Shown: positions 1 through 5,345 of the stretch, piece by piece
Layout: each line of letters begins with the position of its first letter
How positions within the stretch are numbered: the stretch's first letter is position 1
NCBI GenBank assembly: GCA_003527145.1
Contig: DPSW01000370.1
Location: 560 to 5,904, forward strand
DNA from: Clostridiaceae bacterium
GTDB taxonomy: Bacteria > Bacillota > Clostridia > Lutisporales > Lutisporaceae
Length of the DNA stretch: 5,345 bases
Direction: 5' to 3'
Position numbers and translations under genes: made by a program
The notes under the pieces: generated by a model
Database searches by the model: none
What the model was told of the DNA's origin: nothing
Seen by the model: the letters and a program-made list of their open reading frames with translations, nothing else

Positions 1-717
1 GGAAAGGAAATATCCATGATATTTCAAGAGCCTATGACTGCATTGGACCCCCTTTTTAATATAGAAAGCCAAATTGTAGAAGTATTGAGGTTTCATTCAA
101 ATTTGAGTGAAAATGAAATGAAGGAGACTGCCCTGGAAATGCTGAAAAAGGTTGGAATACCGAGGGCAGAGTCGATAATGAAGGAATATCCCCATCAGCT
201 TTCAGGCGGCATGCTTCAGAGGATAATGATAGCCACGGCTCTCATATGCAACCCAAAGCTTCTCATAGCTGACGAGCCTACGACCGCATTGGATGTCACC
301 ATACAGGCACAAATTTTGGACCTCATGAACGAACTGAAAAACTCCTATGATACTTCCGTGATAATGATAACCCATGACTTAGGTGTTATAGCGGAGACCT
401 GCGATCGGGTAGCAGTATTCTATGGCGGCCAGGTAGTGGAAGAGGCGGATGTAGTAACTTTATTTCATAATACCGCTCATCCTTATACTTTTGGGCTCTT
501 AAAAGCGGTGACATCTTTAGGCGATAAGAATAAAGGCCTGTATTCCATACCCGGTGTCGTACCCTCTGCGGATAAAATGCCCAATGGCTGCAGGTTCTCG
601 GAAAGATGCGGCAAGAGACAGGATATATGTATGGATACTGCTCCAAAGTTGATTGAGATAGAAGAAGGGCACAAATGCAGATGCTGGCTTCATGAAAGGG
701 GGTACCGCAATGGCTAA
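1..717 (+). CDS. oppD: Opp/Dpp-type peptide ABC transporter ATP-binding protein (OppD/DppD-like), 5' end outside window
   Basis: This is one of two ATPase subunits that drive an oligopeptide/dipeptide-type ABC importer at the inner face of the cytoplasmic membrane. The reading frame is open from base 1 (GKEIS before the first Met codon at 16), so the gene enters from the left. In fragment numbering (238 residues) it shows the Q-loop MIFQEP (Q9), the ABC signature LSGGMLQR (67-74), Walker B LLIADEP (87-93, D91/E92) and the switch histidine ITHD (H125). Walker A is missing only because about 85-90 N-terminal residues lie outside. The C-terminal Opp/Dpp extension starts near HPYT (160-163) and carries Cys197, 203, 210, 226 and 228, a pattern that binds a [4Fe-4S] cluster in some family members. 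Its stop overlaps the start of the next ATPase gene by 8 bases, so the two are translationally coupled. The substrate cannot be read from an ATPase; peptide, nickel and oligosaccharide importers share this family, and the oppD symbol is by family only. Confidence 0.93.
   Translation, partial: GKEISMIFQEPMTALDPLFNIESQIVEVLRFHSNLSENEMKETALEMLKKVGIPRAESIMKEYPHQLSGGMLQRIMIATALICNPKLLIADEPTTALDVTIQAQILDLMNELKNSYDTSVIMITHDLGVIAETCDRVAVFYGGQVVEEADVVTLFHNTAHPYTFGLLKAVTSLGDKNKGLYSIPGVVPSADKMPNGCRFSERCGKRQDICMDTAPKLIEIEEGHKCRCWLHERGYRNG
695..702 (+). promoter_or_regulatory. Ribosome binding site that fixes the oppF start at 710
   Basis: The purine run AAAGGGGG lies 7 bases before the ATG at 710. An in-frame ATG at 692 would put this run inside the coding sequence and has no good site of its own. 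The 710 start also gives the usual family N-terminus MAKTLLEVEGLKKYFP. Confidence 0.75.
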
Positions 718-1675
718 AACATTGCTTGAGGTAGAAGGCCTGAAGAAATATTTTCCTGTGAAATCCGGCATCTTCAAAAGAACTGTAGGCTTTGTTCATG
801 CTGTGGATGATGTGAGCTTATCTGTTTCTGAGCGGGAGACCTTTGCTTTGGTGGGAGAAAGCGGGTGCGGAAAATCCACAACAGGGAGAAGCATACTGAG
901 AATTTTGGAGCCCACCGAAGGCAAGGTGATATTTGACGGAGAAGATATTCTTAGCTGCTCTACGGAGCAAATGAGAAAAAAGCGGAAGGATATGCAGTTG
1001 ATATTCCAGAACCCTTATAGTTCGCTAAATCCTCGAATGACTGTAAGAATGCTGCTTTCCGAGCCCTTGGAGACCCATTTTAACTTATCTTCAAAAGAGG
1101 TTCAAGATAAAGTAGTCTGGATGCTGGAGGAAGTGGGACTTGCCAGAGAGCACCTGGACAGATACCCTCATCAGTTCAGCGGAGGACAGAGACAGAGAAT
1201 AAGCATTGCCAGAGCCCTTATCACGGAGCCTCGTTTTGTGGTAGCTGATGAGCCTGTTTCGGCTTTAGATGTATCTATACAATCACAGATACTGAATCTT
1301 CTGATGAAGCTCCAGCGAGATATGAACCTGACATATGTATTCATATCCCATGATCTGAACGTCGTCCGGCATATAAGCAGCAATGTGGGGGTAATGTATC
1401 TGGGGCAGATTGTAGAAAAAGGGGAAACGGAGAATCTGTATGAAAGGCCTCTGCATCCTTACACCAAAGCTTTATTATCTGCAGTGCCTTCCAAGGATCC
1501 GCTGAATAAGAAAAAAAGGATAATCCTTCAGGGTGATGTGCCCAGTCCTGTTAATCCTCCTAAGGGCTGCCCCTTTCATCTAAGATGCGATAAGATTTTC
1601 GAGCCTTGCAGCAGCTCAAGACCGGAGCTTAAGGAAGTAGAGACCGGGCATCATGTAGCGTGCCATTTATACTAA
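710..1675 (+). CDS. oppF: Opp/Dpp-type peptide ABC transporter ATP-binding protein (OppF/DppF-like)
   Basis: This is the second ATPase of the importer; it pairs with the preceding OppD-like subunit to form the ATP-hydrolysing dimer. With the start at 710 it has 321 residues, normal for the family. It shows Walker A GESGCGKST (49-57), Q-loop Q100 in IFQNPYSSLNP, signature FSGGQRQR (156-163), Walker B FVVADEP (176-182, D180/E181) and switch H214 in ISHD. The N-terminal segment KKYFPVKSGIFKR followed by VHAVDDVSL is typical of OppF/DppF rather than OppD. The Opp/Dpp C-terminal extension starts at HPYT (249-252) and has Cys287, Cys293, Cys300 and Cys318, a possible iron-sulfur site. The ATG lies inside the end of oppD (8-base overlap), so both are one transcript. 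It appears to be the last transporter gene here; no convincing terminator follows, so readthrough into nagB is possible. Assignment to opp versus dpp, and hence substrate, is uncertain. Confidence 0.93.
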   Translation: MAKTLLEVEGLKKYFPVKSGIFKRTVGFVHAVDDVSLSVSERETFALVGESGCGKSTTGRSILRILEPTEGKVIFDGEDILSCSTEQMRKKRKDMQLIFQNPYSSLNPRMTVRMLLSEPLETHFNLSSKEVQDKVVWMLEEVGLAREHLDRYPHQFSGGQRQRISIARALITEPRFVVADEPVSALDVSIQSQILNLLMKLQRDMNLTYVFISHDLNVVRHISSNVGVMYLGQIVEKGETENLYERPLHPYTKALLSAVPSKDPLNKKKRIILQGDVPSPVNPPKGCPFHLRCDKIFEPCSSSRPELKEVETGHHVACHLY

Positions 1676-1690
1676 AAAAGCATTTATCTT

Positions 1691-1719
1691 TAGTCAGCTT
1701 TATGTTATTCTAATATAGT
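1691..1719 (+). promoter_or_regulatory. Candidate sigma-A-type promoter for nagB
   Basis: TAGTCA (1691-1696, 4 of 6 matches to TTGACA) is separated by 17 bases from TATAGT (1714-1719, 5 of 6 matches to TATAAT). It lies in the AT-rich 75-base gap after oppF, about 30 bases before the nagB start. AT-rich DNA gives such matches by chance, so nagB could instead be read from the opp operon. I saw no clear operator palindrome here. Confidence 0.35.
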
Positions 1720-1750
1720 AAAATAAGGGGATAAAATAGGAGATGCGTAT

Positions 1751-2479
1751 ATGAATATAATTTTTGCACGTGACTATGATGAATTAAGCCGCCTGGCGGC
1801 AGCCAAGGTCGCTGATACAATGAGATCAAAGCCCGGTGCGGTTTTGGGACTGCCTACCGGCAGCACTCCCTTGGGCATGTATAGAGAGCTTATATCGATG
1901 TACAAAGAAGGCAAGCTATCCTTTAAGGATGTCACTACCTTTAATCTTGATGAATATGAGGGCATTCCAAAGGAAGATGAGAACAGCTATTACAGGTTTA
2001 TGAGGGATAATTTCTTCAGCCACATAGATATAGACAAAGAAAGGACCAATATTCCTGATGGAATGTCCTGCGACGTGGAGGAAGAATGCAGAGATTACGA
2101 AAGAAGGATTGAAAAAGCCGGCGGGATTGATTTGATGGTCCTGGGAATAGGCAATAACGGGCACATAGGCTTTAATGAGCCGGCATCATACTACGCCGGA
2201 ATAACTCATAGGGTGAAGCTTCACCAAAACACCATAGAGGCAAACGCCAGGTTCTTCGGCTCTGTTGAAAAGGTGCCCAAATATGCTGTCACCATGGGAA
2301 TCAAAAGCATTATGCACTGCAGAAGCATAATGATTCTGGCCAGCGGCAAAGCAAAGGCCGGTGCAATAAAAAAAGCCCTGGAAGGGTCTATAACTCCTGA
2401 GCTTCCTGCTTCTGTGCTGCAGCTTCACAGGGACTTGACAGTAATAGTGGATGAGGAAGCAGGTTCTTTACTGAAGTAA
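1751..2479 (+). CDS. nagB: Glucosamine-6-phosphate deaminase
   Basis: This cytoplasmic enzyme converts glucosamine 6-phosphate to fructose 6-phosphate and ammonia, the step that sends amino sugars from chitin, peptidoglycan or glycoproteins into glycolysis. The 242-residue length fits the short Gram-positive type; the E. coli hexamer subunit is 266 residues. Visible motifs are the phosphate-binding loop GLPTGSTP (33-40), NLDEY with D67 matching the catalytic E. coli Asp72, and GIGNNGHIGFNEP (132-144), whose H138 and E143 match E. coli His143 and Glu148. N136 stands where E. coli has Asp141, as I recall for Bacillus-type NagB, so it is not a defect. ATG 1751 is preceded by AGGAG at 1738-1742 with 8-base spacing. 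It follows oppF on the same strand after 75 bases and converges with the ThiF-like gene. No nagA is seen in the window; a partner may lie elsewhere. Confidence 0.96.
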   Translation: MNIIFARDYDELSRLAAAKVADTMRSKPGAVLGLPTGSTPLGMYRELISMYKEGKLSFKDVTTFNLDEYEGIPKEDENSYYRFMRDNFFSHIDIDKERTNIPDGMSCDVEEECRDYERRIEKAGGIDLMVLGIGNNGHIGFNEPASYYAGITHRVKLHQNTIEANARFFGSVEKVPKYAVTMGIKSIMHCRSIMILASGKAKAGAIKKALEGSITPELPASVLQLHRDLTVIVDEEAGSLLK

Positions 2480-2481
2480 TT

Positions 2482-2630
2482 GGGAGACGGAAACCAGGTC
2501 AAGTCACTGAAGCTTCACAAAAAATCACTGAAGGGTTGATAATATTAAACTTATGTGAAATTTATGAAATAAAAAATCTCTTTGTGTTTTTTCGTGAAAA
2601 ATTCCGTGTCTTTCAGTGGTTACCGTTCCC
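2482..2630. repeat. 149-base fold-back repeat element (copy 1) filling the nagB / ThiF-like gene gap
   Basis: The element occupies almost the whole gap between two converging genes, starting 2 bases after the nagB stop and ending 1 base before the ThiF-like stop codon. Its ends are inverted repeats: GGGAGACGGAAACCA (2482-2496) against the complement of 2617-2630, GGGAACGGTAACCA, differing by one inserted base and one substitution. Inside, TCACTGAAG occurs twice 21 bases apart (2504-2512, 2525-2533), and a related CTTTCAGTG lies inverted in the right arm (2610-2618). The middle (about 2535-2592) is AT-rich with no gene. The right arm is shared with the second copy at 3383-3431. It could act as a bidirectional terminator or mRNA stabiliser, but no classical GC stem plus T-run is present. 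No clear target-site duplication is visible. Confidence 0.7.
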
Positions 2631-2631
2631 T

Positions 2632-3309
2632 TTACATCTCGATGATTTCATAATTATTATCCAAAAGGTTTATAAAAAGCATTTTGTTTCTTAAAAGCTC
2701 TCCTCTTCCGATAAGGAGCTTTAAGGCTTCAGAAACCTCAATGGATGCCGTCAGAGCAGGCGTGAAGGACGGATTTCCAAGGGGGTTTTTTATTTCTGCA
2801 TCGTTAAGCCCTGAGTATATTTTATCCAGGGTCCTGTCTCCGGGCATTATGGTAGCAACCTGCGCATACCAGCCCGATATGGCGCCATGAACCAAGGGCA
2901 CTCCAAGATCCTCGCAGGATTGCTGCAATATCATTCTGCCGCTCACATTATCCAGAGCATCGATGACCACTTCGGCTTTTTTTAGCATGATCCCGGCATT
3001 ATTTTCATCTATTATATTCATTACAGGCAGAAGCTCTACATCCGGATTGACCAGCTTCATCCTCTCCAAAGCCGCCAATGCCTTGGGCTTGCCCAGATTT
3101 TGCGTATGAGAAAGTATCTGCCTGTTAAGATTGCTGTCTTCAAAAACATCGCCGTCTATGGCTATTATCTTACCTACACCCAATCTTCCCAGCATTTCTA
3201 TTATGTGGCCGCCCAAGCCTCCGCAGCCTGCTACGGCTACTGTTTTATGTCTCAATAAGTTATTTTCTTCTTCTGATATACACATCATATTTCTGTCATA
3301 TCTACCCAC
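2632..3309 (-). CDS. HesA/MoeB/ThiF-family adenylyltransferase (E1-like), short form
   Basis: Members of this family bind ATP and adenylate the C-terminal glycine of a small ubiquitin-like sulfur carrier (ThiS, MoaD or similar). The 225-residue protein shows the nucleotide-binding loop GCGGLGG (28-34), DGDVFEDSNLNRQ (52-64: D54, Asn/Arg of the adenylation site), GKPKA (73-77), DALDN (117-121, D120), and a family-typical tail PALTASIEVSEALKLLIG (184-201). Its only cysteines are 10, 29 and 132. It therefore lacks the two CxxC zinc pairs of MoeB and shows no cysteine in the loop after IMPGD where ThiF-type enzymes carry a sulfur-transfer residue. It starts with GTG at 3309, preceded by GGAGG with 7-base spacing. 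It has its own strong -10 and lies downstream of pxpC but probably as a separate unit. No ThiS/MoaD or sulfurtransferase gene is in view, so the pathway (thiamin, molybdopterin or other) is open. Confidence 0.88.
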   Translation of the reverse strand: MGRYDRNMMCISEEENNLLRHKTVAVAGCGGLGGHIIEMLGRLGVGKIIAIDGDVFEDSNLNRQILSHTQNLGKPKALAALERMKLVNPDVELLPVMNIIDENNAGIMLKKAEVVIDALDNVSGRMILQQSCEDLGVPLVHGAISGWYAQVATIMPGDRTLDKIYSGLNDAEIKNPLGNPSFTPALTASIEVSEALKLLIGRGELLRNKMLFINLLDNNYEIIEM

Positions 3310-3316
3310 TGGTGCA

Positions 3317-3321
3317 CCTCC
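3317..3321 (-). promoter_or_regulatory. Ribosome binding site deciding the GTG start of the ThiF-like gene
   Basis: On the minus strand GGAGG stands 7 bases before the GTG at 3309-3307. The next in-frame ATG codons encode Met8 and Met9 and have no comparable site. Family members usually carry a short leader with an R-Y-x-R motif before the nucleotide-binding strand, here GRYDR, which supports the GTG start. Confidence 0.75.
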
Positions 3322-3338
3322 AATGCAGTTTTGAATAC

Positions 3339-3367
3339 ATTATACCATAATCCGGGATATATAAAAA
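3339..3367 (-). promoter_or_regulatory. Extended -10 promoter of the ThiF-like gene
   Basis: On the minus strand TGGTATAAT (3347-3339) is a perfect -10 hexamer with the TGn extension. The matching -35 position at 17-base spacing (3367-3362) reads TTTTTA, a weak match, which extended -10 promoters tolerate. Transcription would start near 3332, giving a leader of about 20 bases that contains the GGAGG site. The promoter lies between repeat copy 2 and the gene, so the gene can be expressed independently of pxpBC. Confidence 0.7.
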
Positions 3368-3382
3368 ATGGGCAAATAGGAG

Positions 3383-3431
3383 AACGGAAACCACTGAAAG
3401 ACACCCTCCGTGAAAATTCGTGGTTTCCGTT
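3383..3431. repeat. 49-base palindromic repeat (copy 2) with perfect 12-bp stem
   Basis: AACGGAAACCAC (3383-3394) is exactly complementary to GTGGTTTCCGTT (3420-3431), with a 25-base loop. Bases 3382-3404 match copy 1 in inverted orientation (2606-2628, 22 of 23), while CGTGAAAATTC plus the right stem (3409-3431) matches copy 1 in direct orientation (2593-2604 and 2616-2627, one A fewer and one substitution). Each arm thus corresponds to the same arm of copy 1, making this a shortened fold-back form. It begins 7 bases past the pxpC stop. In the pxpC transcript the stem could end or protect the message; the only T-run (about 3370-3365) is some 12 bases beyond, so a canonical terminator is doubtful. 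Confidence 0.75.
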
Positions 3432-3438
3432 ACCTTTG

Positions 3439-4440
3439 TCATTTCCTATTTATTGTAACACTGTAGGTTCTAGCTTCCTCCTGGATGATATGGCTGTTCT
3501 CTACTCTGAATTTTATATTCTTGATGTTTTCTTCATATTGGGTGAAGATGTCCTGACCCTCTTCTATAGTGACTGCCTGAAAATGTATTGCATCTCCGGG
3601 TCCCATTTGCGCAAGCAGCGGCAAATCTGCCCAAATAACAGTGGCAATCTTTGTATAGCCCCCGGTGGTTTGCCTGTCTGCCATCATGATAATAGGAGAG
3701 CCGTGTCCCGGCACCTGGACTGATCCGAATGCTATTCCGTCGGATATTATATCGGGGCCCTTGACGTGAGTAAGGGTGGGCCCTTCCAGTCTGTAACCCA
3801 TTCGGTCTGCTTCCGCAGTAATTTTATATTCGGAATTCAAGAAGATCTCTATCATTTCAGAAGAAAAATGATCATCCTGAGGACCCAATATAACTCTTGC
3901 AATATTATTTTTGTGGAATCTCGGTATATACCCGGGAGAAATATATTTTCCCGCTTCCGCCTTTGAGCTTGCTGAATCTATGGGAACTTCATCGCCTTCC
4001 ATAAGCTTTCTTCCGTTATAGCCTCCAAGGGAACCTCTTACATAAGTAGATCTGCTCCCCAGTATTGCAGGGACGCCAATGCCTCCGCCAAAGGCTATAT
4101 AGGATCTGAGGCCCTCTGAGGATCCGGAGAAGGTGAGGCTGTCACCTTTGCTTACCTCAATGCTTCTCCACATATGAACTTTATTGCCGTTCAGTCTTGG
4201 CTCCATATTGGCGCCGGTTATAGCTATATATCCGTCAAATTCCATCTGGATGCTGGGTCCCATGAAGGTGGTTTCCAAAACCGCCGTATTTTCATCATTT
4301 CCTACAAGAATATTGGCAATTCTGAAGGAAAAGTCATCCATTGCTCCCGCTACGGGTATTCCGTATCTTTGAAGGCCCGTTCTCCCGCTATCTTGAACAG
4401 TTGTAAAAAGTCCTGGTTTCAATATTTTTATCATACCCAT
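3439..4440 (-). CDS. pxpC: 5-oxoprolinase subunit PxpC (biotin-dependent carboxyltransferase-like / KipA family)
   Basis: PxpC acts with PxpA and PxpB in ATP-dependent cleavage of 5-oxoproline (pyroglutamate) to glutamate in the cytoplasm; B. subtilis KipA is the homolog named in sporulation work. The start chosen at 4440 gives 333 residues, close to the usual length. Conserved stretches visible are VQDSGRTGLQRYGIPVAGAM (15-34), ITGANMEPRLNG (74-85), FGGGIGVPAILGSRSTY (117-133), DRMGYRLEGP (212-221), and GSVQVPGHGSPIIMMADRQ (239-257) followed by TTGGYTKIATVIWADLPLLAQ, the hallmark region of the family. Pfam calls this the carboxyltransferase C/D-like fold, but no biotin enzyme is implied. It lies 4 bases after pxpB and has its ribosome site inside the pxpB end, so the pair is co-translated. 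Repeat copy 2 follows the stop. No frameshift or missing motif is seen. Confidence 0.94.
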   Translation of the reverse strand: MGMIKILKPGLFTTVQDSGRTGLQRYGIPVAGAMDDFSFRIANILVGNDENTAVLETTFMGPSIQMEFDGYIAITGANMEPRLNGNKVHMWRSIEVSKGDSLTFSGSSEGLRSYIAFGGGIGVPAILGSRSTYVRGSLGGYNGRKLMEGDEVPIDSASSKAEAGKYISPGYIPRFHKNNIARVILGPQDDHFSSEMIEIFLNSEYKITAEADRMGYRLEGPTLTHVKGPDIISDGIAFGSVQVPGHGSPIIMMADRQTTGGYTKIATVIWADLPLLAQMGPGDAIHFQAVTIEEGQDIFTQYEENIKNIKFRVENSHIIQEEARTYSVTINRK

Positions 4441-4444
4441 AACA

Positions 4445-5179
4445 TTACTCCTTATCAAGCAAAGCAATATTTACTTTGTATTTCTTTTCTTCAACCAGCT
4501 TCAATATAGATTTGTATTCCTTTTCATCTACAGGTACAAATCTTACATAGTCTCCTGCATTCAATAAAACAGGAGGGTCACCGAAAGGATCATAAAGCTT
4601 TACGGGAGTTCTGCCTATCAACTGCCAGCCTCCGGGGCTGTCGATAGGATAAATGCCGGTTTGCTTCCCTGCGATTCCTACAGAGCCTCCGGGAATTTTG
4701 GTTCTCGGAGTTTTTAGCCTGGGGGTTTCGATCTTTTCCGACATACCCCCAAGGTATGGAAATCCGGGCGTAAAACCGAGCATATAGATCAAATAGTCTC
4801 TGGAGCTGTGAATTTTAACAACTTCATCCATTGACAGATTGTTATGCTGAGCCACAAATTTTATATCAGCGCCATATTCTCCGCCGTATACGGTGGGGAT
4901 TTCAACCACCTTTGCCGGATCTGAATCGGCATCACCAAGATTTTCCTCCCATTCTCTCAATCTGCTGCAAAGCTCGCTGTAGCGGATTTTCACCGGGTTA
5001 TAGGAAAGAAGCAGAGATCTGTATGTGGGAACCATCTCAAGTATTCCTTCCAGACCTGACTTTTCTATAGCAAGGTACATATTTCTTATTTTCTTATTTA
5101 TCTCCGGACTAATGCTGTCACCAAACTCTATGATGAGGGATTTGTCTCCGGAGGGCAAAAACCTTGCGTTTTCATACAT
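4445..5179 (-). CDS. pxpB: 5-oxoprolinase subunit PxpB (allophanate hydrolase subunit 1-like / KipI family)
   Basis: PxpB is the second 5-oxoprolinase subunit, partnering PxpC; B. subtilis KipI, a homolog, was first described as an inhibitor of the KinA sporulation kinase. The 244-residue protein has the N-terminal domain beginning ARFLPSGDKSLIIEFG (5-20) and the cyclophilin-like C-terminal domain with H124 and YMLGFTPGFPYLGG (132-145), KIPGGSVGIAGKQTGIYP (161-178) and DSPGGWQLIGRTP (180-192), all diagnostic. ATG 5179 is preceded by GGTGG with 7-base spacing, a modest site. It follows the NRAMP-like stop after 19 bases and precedes pxpC by 4, so the three form one operon. The sequence cannot separate a metabolic from a kinase-inhibitor role, but pairing with pxpC and a transporter favours pyroglutamate metabolism. 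Confidence 0.95.
   Translation of the reverse strand: MYENARFLPSGDKSLIIEFGDSISPEINKKIRNMYLAIEKSGLEGILEMVPTYRSLLLSYNPVKIRYSELCSRLREWEENLGDADSDPAKVVEIPTVYGGEYGADIKFVAQHNNLSMDEVVKIHSSRDYLIYMLGFTPGFPYLGGMSEKIETPRLKTPRTKIPGGSVGIAGKQTGIYPIDSPGGWQLIGRTPVKLYDPFGDPPVLLNAGDYVRFVPVDEKEYKSILKLVEEKKYKVNIALLDKE
4448..4453 (-). promoter_or_regulatory. Ribosome binding site fixing the pxpC start at 4440
   Basis: AAGGAG on the minus strand lies within the last codons of pxpB, 7 bases before ATG 4440-4438. A longer frame opening with TTG at 4467 lacks such spacing, and the nine residues it would add do not resemble the family. A second ATG at 4434 is possible but is 13 bases from the site. Confidence 0.75.
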
Positions 5180-5198
5180 AGTCTCACCACCATTTAGT

Positions 5199-5345
5199 CT
5201 ATTTAAATAATGCTTTGATTCCTGTTAAGGACTGAAGTCCGAGGTAGAGCGTGATCAGAACCACGAGGACCCCAAGTATAAGCATCCATTTAGGATGTTT
5301 ATAATCCCCAACGACTTTTTTGTTTACTGAAGCCACGAGTATTGT
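5199..5345 (-). CDS. C-terminal end of a membrane transporter, probably NRAMP family (YcsG-like); 5' part outside window
   Basis: The minus-strand frame is open from base 5345 to the TAG at 5201-5199 and gives 48 residues. It reads as a short polar loop with VNKKVVGDYKHPKW (residues 7-20) followed by a hydrophobic helix MLILGVLVVLITLYLGLQSL (21-40) and a short basic tail. The N-K-x-x-x-G-x-Y-K loop before a last helix is characteristic, from memory, of NRAMP-family divalent-metal/proton transporters. Context supports it: in Bacillus an NRAMP-like gene (ycsG) sits in the same ycsF-kipI-kipA cluster. It is 19 bases before pxpB and so probably co-transcribed. It may bring in the pyroglutamate-pathway substrate or a metal; neither is shown. 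With only the last helix in view, another multi-helix permease remains possible. Confidence 0.65.
   Translation of the reverse strand, partial: TILVASVNKKVVGDYKHPKWMLILGVLVVLITLYLGLQSLTGIKALFK

Noticed and set aside
386..799. Long open frame on the minus strand opposite oppD/oppF
   Set aside because: Its product shows no recognisable domain, it lies wholly opposite well-conserved ABC ATPase sequence, and it crosses the boundary of two real genes.
1677..1701. AAAGC...GCTTT as a terminator after oppF
   Set aside because: The stem is only 5 bp, mostly A-T, with a 15-base loop and no T-run after it.
2212..2225. Perfect 14-base palindrome GGTGAAGCTTCACC inside nagB
   Set aside because: It falls in conserved coding sequence (codons for R-V-K-L-H), so it is most simply a by-product of codon choice; the shared TGAAGCTTCA in repeat copy 1 (2508-2517) is only 10 bases and probably coincidental.
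2504..2533. TCACTGAAG direct repeats as a CRISPR or tandem array
   Set aside because: Only two 9-base copies with a 12-base gap; they are better explained as internal parts of the fold-back element.
3331..3723. Plus-strand open frame running through repeat copy 2 into the pxpC region
   Set aside because: It reads through a non-coding palindrome and then antisense to conserved pxpC codons; no domain or convincing ribosome site is seen.
5229..5240. GGACT-GA-AGTCC inverted repeat
   Set aside because: The 2-base loop is too tight for a stable RNA hairpin, and it lies inside the coding end of the NRAMP-like gene.

Overview
The window looks like a chromosomal stretch from a low-to-moderate-GC Firmicute, probably of the Clostridia. 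Reasons: strong AGGAG-type ribosome sites, many ATA and AGA/AGG codons, a short 242-residue NagB, and 5-oxoprolinase genes beside an NRAMP-like transporter, an arrangement that recalls the Bacillus ycsG-kipI-kipA order. No species can be named from the sequence alone.

Layout. Plus strand, 1-2479: the 3' part of an oppD/dppD-type ATPase gene (cut by the window edge), the overlapping oppF/dppF-type ATPase gene, and nagB (glucosamine-6-phosphate deaminase) 75 bases further on. Minus strand, 5345-2632, read right to left: the last 48 codons of a membrane protein that looks like an NRAMP-family transporter, then pxpB and pxpC (two 5-oxoprolinase subunits), then a small HesA/MoeB/ThiF-family adenylating enzyme with its own promoter and a GTG start. 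The two gene sets converge between nagB and the ThiF-like gene.

How they work together. The two ATPases power an Opp/Dpp-type importer whose membrane and binding subunits should lie upstream of position 1. NagB feeds amino-sugar phosphate into glycolysis. PxpB and PxpC, with a PxpA not seen here, open 5-oxoproline to glutamate with ATP. The shared theme is salvage of peptide, amino-sugar and pyroglutamate nitrogen; this is inferred from context.

The most unusual structure is non-coding. Two related palindromic repeats sit in the gaps on either side of the ThiF-like gene: a 149-base fold-back element filling the nagB/ThiF gap, and a 49-base element with a perfect 12-bp stem between pxpC and the ThiF promoter. 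They share a 23-base block in inverted orientation (22 of 23 identical), so the ThiF-like gene is bracketed by inverted repeats. No wholly new multi-gene system is evident; the repeat family and the isolated ThiF-like gene are the parts that merit follow-up.
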